Of a stretch of DNA of 64,000 nt, positions 23,745-32,107 are shown in pieces. This DNA is from Bradyrhizobium liaoningense. Its GTDB lineage: Bacteria > Pseudomonadota > Alphaproteobacteria > Rhizobiales > Xanthobacteraceae. The translations under genes were made by a program, and so were the position numbers. Within the stretch, counting starts at the first letter, position 1. Every line of letters begins with the position of its first letter. The DNA lies in contig NZ_JAFCJS010000009.1 in assembly GCF_018130825.1 (NCBI RefSeq), positions 124,001-188,000 on the forward strand. Direction: 5' to 3'. The notes beneath the pieces are model-generated. The model had not been told where the DNA came from. It searched no databases and saw nothing but the letters and a program-made list of their open reading frames with translations.

Positions 23745-24206
23745 TCAGTAGCAGCGCATGATGTTGACGGTGTGCTCGCCGCCGCCGCGGCCGGGCACCG
23801 TCACCTGCTCCGTCGGGCAGCTCGGCACATAGGGCCGGTCGGACGGCACCACGTTGGGCGGGAAGCGATGCGCCCAGTCCCAGGGGACGTCATAGGTGTA
23901 GGTGTAGCGCACGTCGTTCGAGGGCGGCTGCGCGGCATCGAGGAAGGGCTGGCTGTAGGTCGCACCATCGTAGAAGAACCCGCCTCCGCCCGGCCAGTAG
24001 ACGAAGGGATTGTTGCGGCGGTGGAAGCGCGCCCCAGGCGCGATCGGCGGACGCGCAGCAGCCGGCGGCACGGCGGCGCCGGCCACGCCATGCGGCGCGG
24101 CAGCGCCGGGTCTGGCAAAACTGTCGCTGGGGCTGAGGAGCAGCGCGCCTGCGCTGAGCGAGGCAAATAGCGCCGCAAGGGATCTGCCATGTGATCTGGA
24201 CATCAT
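23745..24206 (-). CDS. secreted hypothetical protein
   Basis: I do not recognise this family. The 153-residue protein starts MMSRSHGRSLAALFASLSAGALLLSPSDSFA, a signal peptide. A Pro/Ala-rich linker (GAAVPPAAARPPIAPG) follows, then a Tyr/Pro/Trp-rich C-terminal half (NPFVYWPGGGGFFYDGATYSQPFL, YTYTYDVPWDWAHRFPPNVVPSDRPYVPSCPTEQ) with two Cys residues that may form a disulfide. Small proteins like this are common in Bradyrhizobium. The start is uncertain between 24206 and 24251. It converges on the GNAT gene. Confidence 0.65.
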   Translation of the reverse strand: MMSRSHGRSLAALFASLSAGALLLSPSDSFARPGAAAPHGVAGAAVPPAAARPPIAPGARFHRRNNPFVYWPGGGGFFYDGATYSQPFLDAAQPPSNDVRYTYTYDVPWDWAHRFPPNVVPSDRPYVPSCPTEQVTVPGRGGGEHTVNIMRCY

Positions 24207-24486
24207 GATACGCACCAACTCGTTTGGCTTCGCGATAGCTCCCCACTGCACGCTAGGCCGGGCCGTCGGCCCGCCGCAAACGTATTATTAATTATTGGTT
24301 AAGGCACGGGATTAACGGGGAACCCGGTGCGGCAAGACGCCCCTCGATTTCCGGCGATTTCGACCGCTCCGTTCCTCGGCATGCCATTCATAACGAGTTG
24401 ATCGGAGTTGATCGCTCCCACCCGATACGTCCGGAACGCGCCCTTGCCGCGGTTGTTGGCCCCGACAGGAAAGCAAGGAGCATCTC

Positions 24487-24771
24487 ATGCAGAACAAGTC
24501 AAAACTCCTCTGCCTGATCACGGCATCGCTCGTCGCCGGCACAGCCGCGGCATCGGCGCAGGGCTATGATTGGAGCGGGCCGCGGGCCGGCTGGGACCGC
24601 ACCGCCCCCGCCTATGAACCCGTTCAACCGCGCGCGTATTACTACCCGGATGCCACCGGGCCATATGGCGCGCTCAACGGCACCAACCATCCGACGCCGA
24701 GCTCGACCCAGGGCGATGTCGGTCCCGGCGGAAACAACAACGGTACGCTGACCGGCCGATATCGCTGGTAG
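24487..24771 (+). CDS. small secreted hypothetical protein
   Basis: The 94-residue product has a signal peptide (MQNKSKLLCLITASLVAGTAAASA) and a mature part rich in Gly, Tyr, Pro and Asn (GYDWSGPRAGWDRTAPAYEP and QGDVGPGGNNNGTLTGRYRW). AAGGAGCATCTC precedes the ATG. It has no known domain. It is followed by a clear terminator, so it is a monocistronic gene. Confidence 0.7.
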   Translation: MQNKSKLLCLITASLVAGTAAASAQGYDWSGPRAGWDRTAPAYEPVQPRAYYYPDATGPYGALNGTNHPTPSSTQGDVGPGGNNNGTLTGRYRW

Positions 24772-24787
24772 CCTCACCGGACAACGA

Positions 24788-24821
24788 GGCCCGTCGTCCT
24801 TGCGAGGGCGGCGGGCCTTTT
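24788..24821 (+). terminator. rho-independent terminator
   Basis: GGCCCGTCGTCC pairs with GGGCGGCGGGCC (two G-T pairs) and is followed by TTTT, just after the secreted-protein gene. Confidence 0.75.
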
Positions 24822-24826
24822 CTGTG

Positions 24827-25111
24827 TCAATGCTCCTGCAGCTGCTTGCGCAGCCACTCGAGCATGTCAGGCGAAGCTCCGGTGCCCTGGGTCACGATGG
24901 CGGTGTTTCCGCCGCTGCGGCGATAGACCGTCGTGCGCCCGGGCTCCTTCTCGATCCTGACCTCGGCCTGCGCCGGATCGCCGCTTTGCGTGATGACCGA
25001 GGTCCCGTTCTCGTCCTGCACCACCGTGGTGTGACCGTCGGCAGCACCGGCCGGCGCCGCCGCGATCACGCTCATGATTCCTATTCCGGATGCGAGTAGC
25101 AGCAATCTCAT
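24827..25111 (-). CDS. small secreted protein linked to curlin cluster
   Basis: 94 residues with a signal peptide (MRLLLLASGIGIMSVIAAAPAGAA). The mature part has short stretches such as HTTVVQDENGTSVITQSGD and GGNTAIVTQGTGASP, which resemble single curlin-type units (N-x5-Q-x-G), then a basic tail LEWLRKQLQEH. It starts 12 bp after the adjacent curlin gene on the same strand, so it may be an accessory or nucleating protein of the same fibre. It is not recognisably CsgB or CsgC. Confidence 0.65.
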   Translation of the reverse strand: MRLLLLASGIGIMSVIAAAPAGAADGHTTVVQDENGTSVITQSGDPAQAEVRIEKEPGRTTVYRRSGGNTAIVTQGTGASPDMLEWLRKQLQEH

Positions 25112-25123
25112 GTCACACCTCCG

Positions 25124-25588
25124 TCACCGGCCGAACTGGAAGATCGCCAGCCAGTTGAAACGTCCGAACTGCCTCACCGCTCCCGTGTTCATGTCGCCGG
25201 TCTGAAGCAGGAGCGTATTGGTGGAATTGCCGATCTGGGTGATGTCGGCGGTGTTGCTGAGGCCGGACTGACCGACCGCCGCGTTGGTGGTGCCGCCGAC
25301 CTGGATCACATTGGCATAGTTCTGCGTACCGTTCTGGATGATGGTCGCATCCACCGTTCCGGTCCCGCCGAACTGGATCACCCGGGCGATATTGATCCGG
25401 CTGTTCTCCTCGATCGTGACGGGCTGAGCGTCGTTGCCGAATTGCACGACCATCTCGACGCTGACGTTCGGGTTCGTCACGCGGCGCAGGACGGATGATG
25501 CGGCCGACGCCTGCGTCGACGTAGCGACGGCGGCCAGCAACGCCGCAACCGCCGCAACCCGCTTCAACACGTCCCTGCCATACCGCAT
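25124..25588 (-). CDS. curlin-repeat protein 4 (CsgA/CsgB-like)
   Basis: The 154-residue protein begins with a signal peptide (MRYGRDVLKRVAAVAALLAAVATSTQASA). The mature part shows Gln/Asn/Gly repeats of about 20 residues: NRINIARVIQFGGTG-type, QNYANVIQVGGTTNAAVGQSG, NTADITQIGNSTNTLLLQTG and NTGAVRQFG. This is the curlin amyloid pattern of Q-x-G with an Asn about five residues on. It ends with FNWLAIFQFGR. In curli systems such proteins are exported and polymerise on the surface. It is the last full curlin gene in the tandem set. Confidence 0.82.
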   Translation of the reverse strand: MRYGRDVLKRVAAVAALLAAVATSTQASAASSVLRRVTNPNVSVEMVVQFGNDAQPVTIEENSRINIARVIQFGGTGTVDATIIQNGTQNYANVIQVGGTTNAAVGQSGLSNTADITQIGNSTNTLLLQTGDMNTGAVRQFGRFNWLAIFQFGR

Positions 25589-25630
25589 CGCGCTTCCCCG
25601 CTGCTTCCAACGCCGATCAGCTCGCGCGCT

Positions 25631-26041
25631 TTACGGATGGGTCTGGACGACGGTCGAACTGTTGACCGCGCCGAATTGCATCACCGCACCCGTGTTCATG
25701 GCCCCGAGCTGCGACACCAGGCTGGTCGCCGACTGGCCGGCCTGGCCGACGAAGGCGAGATTGTTCGTCCCGGTCTGCCCGACCGATGCCGAATTCGTCC
25801 CGCCGAATTGCAGCACGCCGGTGGCGTTGTTGGTGCCGTTCTGGGTCACTGTCGCGCTGGTGCTGCCGCCGATCATGAACACGCCCGCCATGTTGAGCTG
25901 ACTGTTCTGGTTCAGCACGACCGGCGGTCCGCCGACCGACACGATGGTCTTGATGTCGGCCGTCTGGGCGCGGGCCGACCCGGCGCCGGCCAGGCACAAA
26001 GCGAGCATCACGGCGCCCGCGCTTCGCAATGGATGTTTCAT
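25631..26041 (-). CDS. curlin-repeat protein 3
   Basis: 136 residues from the ATG at 26041 (GAGG upstream). The signal peptide is MKHPLRSAGAVMLALCLAGAGSARA. Repeats include NSQLNMAGVFMIGGSTSATVTQNG, NNATGVLQFGGTNSASVGQTG, NNLAFVGQAGQSATSLVSQLG and NTGAVMQFGAVNSSTVVQ, each about 20 residues with Q-x-G turns. A secreted fibre subunit is inferred. It lies 26 bp after the gene encoded at 26068. Confidence 0.83.
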   Translation of the reverse strand: MKHPLRSAGAVMLALCLAGAGSARAQTADIKTIVSVGGPPVVLNQNSQLNMAGVFMIGGSTSATVTQNGTNNATGVLQFGGTNSASVGQTGTNNLAFVGQAGQSATSLVSQLGAMNTGAVMQFGAVNSSTVVQTHP

Positions 26042-26067
26042 GACGTGCCTCACCACTTCGGAAGTGC

Positions 26068-26460
26068 TCACGGGGTCTGCTGAAGTATTGTCGAGCCGTT
26101 CAGGATTCCGAGCTGCCCGACGCCGGCCGTGTTGTTGGCGCCGATCTGGCCGATCAGGCTCGAATTGGAGCCGCCGACCTGGCCGGCCAGCGCCGTGTTG
26201 GACGCTGTCGCGGTGGTGCCGCCCTGCCCGATCACCGAGGTGTTGACGGTCAGCAGCGAGCCCGTCTGCAAGGTCGTCGCCGTATTGGTCGCGCCGAACT
26301 GCAACGTCGTGGCGCTGTTGCTGGTTGACCCGCTCTGCGAGATGAAGGAGTTGTTGGTTGTGCCGAACTGCAGCACGCTCGCCGAGTTGCCGGCCTGGGC
26401 TTCGACGGCAGTGAGCGCACCAAGCGCCGCGACCGTCGCAACGAGATAGGTGATCCGCAT
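26068..26460 (-). CDS. curlin-repeat protein 2
   Basis: The 130-residue protein starts at 26460 behind GGAGGAAA. The signal peptide MRITYLVATVAALGALTAVEAQA precedes repeats such as NSASVLQFGTTNNSFISQSG, NSATTLQFGATNTATTLQTG, NTALAGQVGGSNSSLIGQIG and NTAGVGQLGILNGSTILQQ. Six half-units with Q-x-G are visible. The pattern is that of functional amyloid subunits. Confidence 0.83.
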   Translation of the reverse strand: MRITYLVATVAALGALTAVEAQAGNSASVLQFGTTNNSFISQSGSTSNSATTLQFGATNTATTLQTGSLLTVNTSVIGQGGTTATASNTALAGQVGGSNSSLIGQIGANNTAGVGQLGILNGSTILQQTP

Positions 26461-26525
26461 GTCATTTCCTCCAGAATGGCCCGGACGCACCGCAACCGGA
26501 TGCGTCCGGCCAAACAGTACGTGGG

Positions 26526-26927
26526 TCAGTGCGCCGTCTGCGAGACGGAGCTGCCGTTGACGCCGAACACGCTGAGCTGGCCGACGGCCGCGGAGTTGTT
26601 CTGGAGCGCGGCAGGCCCGAACGAGTTCTGGGTGATCGCGCTGCCGTTGTTGCCGAACGCCACCTGGCCGGTGGTTGCCGAGTTCTGCACGCCGATCTGG
26701 TTGACCGTGCTGGCGTTGTTAAGCGAGGCCGCGCTGGTCCCCTGCATCGTGGTCGCGTTGTTCACGATGCCGAGCTGGCTGGTCGTGGAAGTGTCATTGG
26801 TGAGGCCTTGCTGCGAGACGCTCGAACCGTTCACGAGGCCGACCTGCACCGTGGTCGCGGTGTTGGCGGCGTGAGCTGCGGAGGACAGGGCGAGCACGGC
26901 AACGGAAGCAAAAAACAATTTACGCAT
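26526..26927 (-). CDS. curlin-repeat protein 1
   Basis: 133 residues, with AAAGGAATACTCC before the ATG at 26927. After the signal peptide (MRKLFFASVAVLALSSAAHA) come NTATTVQVGLVNGSSVSQQG, DTSTTSQLGIVNNATTMQG, NASTVNQIGVQNSATTGQVAFG and NNSAAVGQLSVFGVNGSSVSQ. It is the first of four curlin-type genes on the same strand. A secretion system (CsgG/CsgE/CsgF) is not encoded in this window. Confidence 0.83.
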   Translation of the reverse strand: MRKLFFASVAVLALSSAAHAANTATTVQVGLVNGSSVSQQGLTNDTSTTSQLGIVNNATTMQGTSAASLNNASTVNQIGVQNSATTGQVAFGNNGSAITQNSFGPAALQNNSAAVGQLSVFGVNGSSVSQTAH

Positions 26928-27104
26928 GGAGTATTCCTTTCTGGCCAAGTTGTCTGACTGGGTTCGGATGCCGGTCCTGAATGCGACTGACATCGTGGGA
27001 ATACTCTGAACCGATCGTGTGCCGCGCGACAGACTGCAGTTCATGCTAGTCGGTACGGACTAGACGTTGCGCTTGTGTCCGCTCGAAAGCCGCACGATGC
27101 GCGG

Positions 27105-27752
27105 CTAGCCCGCACCGGCGCGCGGCGCTTCCGCTCCGCGTCCCATGCTGTCGATCAACCGCACCACCTCGATCGGCGACCGCAGCTCGAGCTTTCGCAT
27201 CATCCGGGCACGATGGACCTTCGCGGTCACCTCGCTCACGCCGAGCTTTGCTGCGATCTGCTTGGCGACGAGCCCCTCGGCCATCAGCATCATGATCTCG
27301 CGCTCGCGACTCGTCAGCATCTCGACGCGCTGCCGGGCCTCGCGGACGGCATCCTCGCGCTCCATCCGCCTGCGATCGCGCTCGATGCCGTGCCTGATCG
27401 CGTCGAGCATCTCCTGCTCGCGAAAGGGCTTCGGCAGAAACTCGACCGCGCCGCGCTTCATCGCCTCGACCGAAACACGGACATCGGGGTAACCGCTGAT
27501 GAAGACGATCGGAATGAACACGCCCTTCTCGATGAGCCGGCGCTGCAGCTCGAGACCGGTCGGCGATGTCCCGGGAAAGCGAACGTCGAGCACGAGGCAC
27601 GACGGCCCTTCGGAGAGCCTCTCGGCAAGGAACTCGTCGGTCGACGCGAACAACTTCACCTGGTGACCGGTCTCCTCACAGAGATTTCCAATCGCATTTC
27701 GAATCTGGATTTCGTCGTCAACGACATAAACGGTGGCTTGACCTGAATTCAT
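27105..27752 (-). CDS. FixJ-family response regulator
   Basis: A 215-residue regulator. The receiver has VVDDE (10-14), Asp56 in VLDVRFPG and the Lys of VEFLPKPF near 105. A LuxR HTH (LTSREREIMMLMAEGLVAKQIAAKLGVSEVTAKVHRARMMRKL) fills the C-terminus. The start ATG at 27752 has GGGGAG upstream. It sits 177 bp upstream of the curlin genes on the same strand and could control them. No partner kinase is adjacent, so it may be an orphan. Confidence 0.9.
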   Translation of the reverse strand: MNSGQATVYVVDDEIQIRNAIGNLCEETGHQVKLFASTDEFLAERLSEGPSCLVLDVRFPGTSPTGLELQRRLIEKGVFIPIVFISGYPDVRVSVEAMKRGAVEFLPKPFREQEMLDAIRHGIERDRRRMEREDAVREARQRVEMLTSREREIMMLMAEGLVAKQIAAKLGVSEVTAKVHRARMMRKLELRSPIEVVRLIDSMGRGAEAPRAGAG

Positions 27753-28351
27753 TGCAACAAACTCCCCGGCTTGGGGCTCGACGGGCGAGCAACGAGCCAT
27801 CCATTCTTCTTGCAAACGATAACAAGGTGCTTGGATGAATTCGCGGGAATCGGACGATCGGTGTCCGTCCGCCGGTTCGACGTCTTAGGGCCAATGCTCG
27901 CCGGAAGCGAGTGAAGGCGTTCACACATCGGCTTCGTGATTGCAGGGACTTCCGCCTGGTCACAGGCGGCATCATTGCGAGGCGCATGATCGCTGACGTG
28001 ACGATCCGGTATCGTGGTCGCAGCCTCGCCAACTGCGTCATGGCATTGCTACCCATGTGCGAGCTTGAACGCCGGCCACCGGCAGCTTCAGCCGGATCAT
28101 ACCGGACGTTCAGTCAGCTTATCGAGTTCGATACCGCGCGCATCGTATCGATACGACGGGTATGCATTTTCGGCAAATCACGAAACGTCGCACCTGCGGA
28201 TTTTACTTCTGGATGATGCCGCGCACCCGACCGTCGCCCCGGCGAGGACGACATACAGACATTCGATACTACCTTAGATAATTTACAACCATAGCGAGCT
28301 TGCCACTTTTTCCCGATTCCCCGAAGCCATTTTAATTAGGCGAGTTCTGAT
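27753..28351. other. 599 bp divergent intergenic region
   Basis: This lies between the FixJ-type regulator and the MacA-like gene. I see no credible gene. It is less GC-rich than its surroundings near 28260-28340, which fits promoters for both directions. A short palindromic stretch (CGCGCATCGTATCGATACGA) occurs near 28138-28157; I cannot assign it. Confidence 0.5.
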
Positions 28352-29782
28352 ATGCGATTTGTGCCAGCAATTGCCTTGCTCGGAACTGCATGCGGCCTTG
28401 CTGCGATCTACGCCGCGGCGCCGACCGTCGTCGCCGGCGCCGCCGGGAGCGCGGCAGACAAGGCGGCTCACGCCTATGACCAGACCAGGCGGCTGCTCGT
28501 ACCCGGCGCCCGCGAACCGTCGACCTTCGGGTCGGACGCGCCCGTGTTCCGCTATGCCGCGATCCAGCGCGGCAGCATCGAACAGACCGTCACCGTCACC
28601 GGCGCCCTGCAGCCGGTCAAGACGATCGAAGTGGGTTCCCAGCTGTCCGGGCAGCTCGCCCGCGTCTATGTCGACTTCAACGACACCGTCGCCAGGGACC
28701 AGCCGCTCGCGCTGATCGATCCGCGCAGCTTCGCGGCCAAGGTCGACGAAGCCAGGGCTTCGCTCGCGGTCGCCAATTCCCTGGTCGACATCGCGCGCGC
28801 CAAGCTCGATCGCGCCAAGATCGATCTGCAGAACGCCAAGGGCAGCCGCGACGTGCTCGCCGCCAAGCTCGAGAGCGCCCAGGCGGTCAAGACCTCGGCC
28901 CAGAAGACCCTGCAGCGCAAGTTGGCGCTGCAGTCGCAGAACGTGGTGGCAACGACGACGGTCGACGACGCCCAGACCGAGTTCACGGCGCGTCTCGCCC
29001 AGGAGCGCGAGGCGGAGGTCCTGATGTCTCTCAACTCCTACTCGGTGGATGGGGCGCAGGCCGATGTCCGCCGCATCGAAGCCGAGCTGCAGCAGGCGCG
29101 CATGGCGGTGCCGGAGAAGGCGGCCGTTCTCGCCGCGGCCCAGGCCGATCTCGACCGCACCGTGATCCGTTCGCCGATCGACGGCGTCGTCGTCGGCAGG
29201 TTCGTCAACGAGGGCCAGACGCTCGCGGTCGGGCTGGAGTCGCGCACCACCTTCGTCGTCGCCCACCGCCTCGAAGACATGGAGATCCATGCGCAGGTCG
29301 ATGAAGCCGATATCGGGCGCATCGCCCCCGGTCAACGCGCCCATTTCACTGTCGATGCCTACCCCGACCGCCGCTTCGAGGCCGTGGTGCGGCAGGTGCG
29401 CAAGGCGCCGCAGACCCAGCAGCACGTCGTCACCTACACCGTCGTGCTGTCGACCTCCAATCTCGACGGCGCGCTGCTGCCCGGCATGACCGCCCTGGTG
29501 AAGATCGTGATCGAACGGCAGGACGACGTGCTCAAAGTGCCGCTCGCGGCGCTGCGTTTCCAGCCGTCCGGCACGCGGCCGGACTCAGGCAGCGCGCACA
29601 GCGGCGTGTGGGTACGGACCGCCAGCGGCTCGCTCCAGCGCATCGCCGTGACGGTCGGCGCGGCCGGCACCGAGCAGGTCGCGCTCAAGAGCGGCGATCT
29701 CGTCGAGGGCAGCCAGGTCGCCGTCGGCCAGGCGATCCGGCCGGCGGGCATGGAGTTCCTCGGAATCAGGTTCGGATCATGA
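28352..29782 (+). CDS. MacA-like efflux adaptor (HlyD/RND family)
   Basis: A 476-residue periplasmic adaptor with an N-terminal membrane anchor (about 1-30). A biotinyl-lipoyl half (KTIEVGSQLSGQLARVYVDFNDTV) comes next, then a long coiled-coil hairpin (about 125-245, rich in Ala/Glu/Lys), the second lipoyl half (AQADLDRTVIRSPIDGVVVGR) and beta-barrel plus membrane-proximal domains. It would bridge a MacB-type ABC exporter and an outer-membrane channel. The next gene overlaps it by ATGA, and encodes that ATPase. No TolC-like gene is nearby. Confidence 0.9.
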   Translation: MRFVPAIALLGTACGLAAIYAAAPTVVAGAAGSAADKAAHAYDQTRRLLVPGAREPSTFGSDAPVFRYAAIQRGSIEQTVTVTGALQPVKTIEVGSQLSGQLARVYVDFNDTVARDQPLALIDPRSFAAKVDEARASLAVANSLVDIARAKLDRAKIDLQNAKGSRDVLAAKLESAQAVKTSAQKTLQRKLALQSQNVVATTTVDDAQTEFTARLAQEREAEVLMSLNSYSVDGAQADVRRIEAELQQARMAVPEKAAVLAAAQADLDRTVIRSPIDGVVVGRFVNEGQTLAVGLESRTTFVVAHRLEDMEIHAQVDEADIGRIAPGQRAHFTVDAYPDRRFEAVVRQVRKAPQTQQHVVTYTVVLSTSNLDGALLPGMTALVKIVIERQDDVLKVPLAALRFQPSGTRPDSGSAHSGVWVRTASGSLQRIAVTVGAAGTEQVALKSGDLVEGSQVAVGQAIRPAGMEFLGIRFGS

Positions 29783-30501
29783 CCGCCCTGCCCCTCATCA
29801 GCCTCCGCTCCGTGTCCAGGACCTATCGCACCGACGGAATAGCAGTGACCGCGGTGCGCAACGTCAGCTTCGACATCGCGCAAGGCGAGATCGTCGCCGT
29901 GATGGGACCGTCGGGCTCGGGCAAGTCGACGCTGATGAACATGATCGGGCTGCTCGACCTGCCGAGCGAGGGCACGGTCCATTTGGAGGGCGCCAACGTC
30001 GCCGAGCTCTCGGAAGACCGCCGCTCGTGGCTGCGCGCCCGCAGCATCGGCTTCGTGTTCCAGTCGTACAACCTGCTCGCGCGCCACAATGCGATCGAGA
30101 ACGTCGCGCTGCCGCTGGTCTATTGCGGCATCAACCGCAAGGAACGTCTGGCCAGAGCCGAGCAGAGCCTCCAGGCCGTCGGCATGCTGCACCGGGCCCA
30201 TCACTTCCCGCGGCAGCTCTCCGGCGGCGAGCAGCAGCGCGTCGCGATCGCGCGCGCGCTGATCGCCTCCCCGCTGATCGTGCTCGCCGACGAGCCGACC
30301 GGCGCGCTCGACAGCCGGACCGGCGCCGAGATCCTGGCGTTGTTCGCAGCCCTCAACCGGAGCGGCCAGACCATCGTGATGATCACGCATGATCCCAGCA
30401 TCGCGACGCAGTGCCGGCGCACGATCCGCCTGCATGACGGCGAGCTCGTCAGTGACGAGACGGTCGCGGAGCTGCTGCCGAGACGGAGCGCTGCGTCATG
30501 A
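29779..30501 (+). CDS. ABC transporter ATP-binding protein, MacB/LolD type
   Basis: 240 residues with Walker A GPSGSGKS (about 42-49), Q-loop VFQSYNLLARH, signature LSGGEQQRVAIARAL and Walker B VLADEPTGALD, followed by the His switch MITHD. Full ABC type 3-exporter ATPase. The start overlaps the MacA gene and the stop overlaps the permease gene (ATGA), so the three are made together. In E. coli MacB the ATPase and permease are one chain; here they are split. Confidence 0.92.
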   Translation: MTALPLISLRSVSRTYRTDGIAVTAVRNVSFDIAQGEIVAVMGPSGSGKSTLMNMIGLLDLPSEGTVHLEGANVAELSEDRRSWLRARSIGFVFQSYNLLARHNAIENVALPLVYCGINRKERLARAEQSLQAVGMLHRAHHFPRQLSGGEQQRVAIARALIASPLIVLADEPTGALDSRTGAEILALFAALNRSGQTIVMITHDPSIATQCRRTIRLHDGELVSDETVAELLPRRSAAS

Positions 30502-31721
30502 CGATGCTCCAGGGATTTCAGATCGCCTTGCACGCCCTGCGCCTCAACCCGCTGCGCAGCTTCCTCACCATGCTCGGCATCGTGATCGGCGTCGCCTCCA
30601 TCGTGACCGTGTTCGCGATCGGCTCCGGTGCACAGCTTCGCCTGCAGGAACAGATCCGCTCGATCGGCGCCAACGTGCTGATGATCACACCGGGCGCGGT
30701 CTACCAGGGCGGCGTGCGCCTCAAGGACGGCAGCAAGCTGACGATGACCGAGGGCGACGTGCAGGCCATCCTCGAGCAGATTCCGGAGATCCAGGCCGCC
30801 GCCGGCTCGCTTGCCGGGACGGCGCAGGTCATCCACGAGGGCAAGAACTGGAACACCACGATCAACGGCACGACCACCGGCCACTTCATGGTGCGCGACT
30901 GGCAGCTCGCCTCAGGGCGCTATTTTTCCGGCGCGGAAGAGTCGGGCGCCGGCAAGGTCGTGATCCTCGGCAGCACCGTCGCGCGCGAGCTGTTCGCGCC
31001 GGGCGACGATCCCATCGGCGCGCAGATCAGGATCATGAAGGTGCCGCTCGAGGTGGTCGGCGTGCTCGATCGCAAGGGCCCGGCGCAGGACGACGTCGCC
31101 TTCGTGCCGCTCAGCACCGCCAAGCTCCGCTTCCTCGGCAGTGCGAGCAACATCAACCGGGATTCGGTCGCCTACATCATCGCCAAGGTGGCCGCGGACG
31201 GTCAGATGGCGGGCGCACGATCGGAGATCGAAAGCCTGCTGCGGCAGCGGCACCGCGTCCCGGCCGGCCAGGAGGACGACTTCAAGGTCCAGGATCCGGC
31301 CGCCGCCATGGAAGCGCAGCAGGGCGCGATCCGCACCGTGGCGCTCCTGCTCGTCGCCATCGCCTCGGTCTCGCTGCTCGTCGGCGGCATCAGCATCATG
31401 AACGTGATGATCGTGTCCGTCACCGAGCGCACGCGGGAGATCGGAATCCGCCGCGCGCTCGGCGGACGGATGCGGGACATCCGCCTGCAGTTTCTCTGCG
31501 AGGCCCTCGTGCTCTGCCTTCTCGGCGGTGCCATCGGCGTCGCCGGAGGCATCACGCTCTCGATGACGGTCGCCCGCATGGCCGGATGGGTCACTTCGAT
31601 CGACGGTGAGGCGATCGGCCTCGCCCTCGCCTTCTCGATCGTGACCGGCCTCATCTTCGGGTTTTATCCAGCCCACAAGGCATCCAGGCTCAGTCCGATC
31701 GAGGCGCTGAAGACGGAGTGA
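30498..31721 (+). CDS. MacB-type ABC transporter permease (FtsX fold)
   Basis: 407 residues. One helix (about 18-40, RSFLTMLGIVIGVASIVTVFAI) precedes a large periplasmic domain (about 45-270). Three further helices with an FtsX core (VALLLVAIASVSLLVGGISIMNVMIVSVTERTREIGIRRALG) fill the C-terminal part. This matches MacB-type exporters, which push substrates from periplasm to outside through a channel. Substrates in the family include peptides, macrolides and lipoproteins. The target here is unknown; see the curlin locus context. Confidence 0.9.
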   Translation: MTMLQGFQIALHALRLNPLRSFLTMLGIVIGVASIVTVFAIGSGAQLRLQEQIRSIGANVLMITPGAVYQGGVRLKDGSKLTMTEGDVQAILEQIPEIQAAAGSLAGTAQVIHEGKNWNTTINGTTTGHFMVRDWQLASGRYFSGAEESGAGKVVILGSTVARELFAPGDDPIGAQIRIMKVPLEVVGVLDRKGPAQDDVAFVPLSTAKLRFLGSASNINRDSVAYIIAKVAADGQMAGARSEIESLLRQRHRVPAGQEDDFKVQDPAAAMEAQQGAIRTVALLLVAIASVSLLVGGISIMNVMIVSVTERTREIGIRRALGGRMRDIRLQFLCEALVLCLLGGAIGVAGGITLSMTVARMAGWVTSIDGEAIGLALAFSIVTGLIFGFYPAHKASRLSPIEALKTE

Positions 31722-31772
31722 GACGATGCCGGGGGCGGCTACATCAAGTAGAAGAGCAGGAAGGAGCCAGTC

Positions 31773-32090
31773 ATGAGCCCGGGTCAGAAGGATTCGATCA
31801 CACCGACACCGCGCGAGCGTGAGCTGATGATGTTGATCGCGCGGGGGCTGCAAAACAAGAACATCGCCTACGAGCTCAAGATCTCGGAGAATACGGTGCG
31901 GGCGCATATCGGCAACATCATGCGCAAATACCACCTCCAGAACCGAACCCAGATCGCGATCATCTACGCGCTCAAGACCGTCCCGTTGGCGCTCCGGCGC
32001 GATCTCGTCAGGAAAGGGGCCGGCCCGGCAACGGTGAAGCCGCCACAGGCGCTGGCGCCGGATCCGCGGGTACCGACCGCGCCGGAATAG
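31773..32090 (+). CDS. stand-alone LuxR-type HTH protein
   Basis: The 105-residue protein has a single LuxR/GerE HTH (LTPRERELMMLIARGLQNKNIAYELKISENTVRAHIGNIMRKYHLQNRTQ, about 10-60) and a Pro/Ala-rich tail. There is no receiver or ligand domain. AAGGAGCCAGTC precedes the ATG. It follows the exporter permease by 51 bp and is likely in that operon, possibly as its regulator. Confidence 0.82.
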   Translation: MSPGQKDSITPTPRERELMMLIARGLQNKNIAYELKISENTVRAHIGNIMRKYHLQNRTQIAIIYALKTVPLALRRDLVRKGAGPATVKPPQALAPDPRVPTAPE

Positions 32091-32107
32091 CCACAACCCC
32101 TTGCGCA

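Noticed and set aside
25124..26927. CRISPR-like regular repeats in the curlin region
   Set aside because: The periodicity is at protein level (about 20 residues, variable codons), inside intact secreted-protein genes, not as identical DNA repeats with spacers.
28138..28157. Palindrome around CGTATCGATACG as an attachment or partition site
   Set aside because: A short single palindrome in a promoter region is not enough; no integrase, parS consensus or repeats accompany it.
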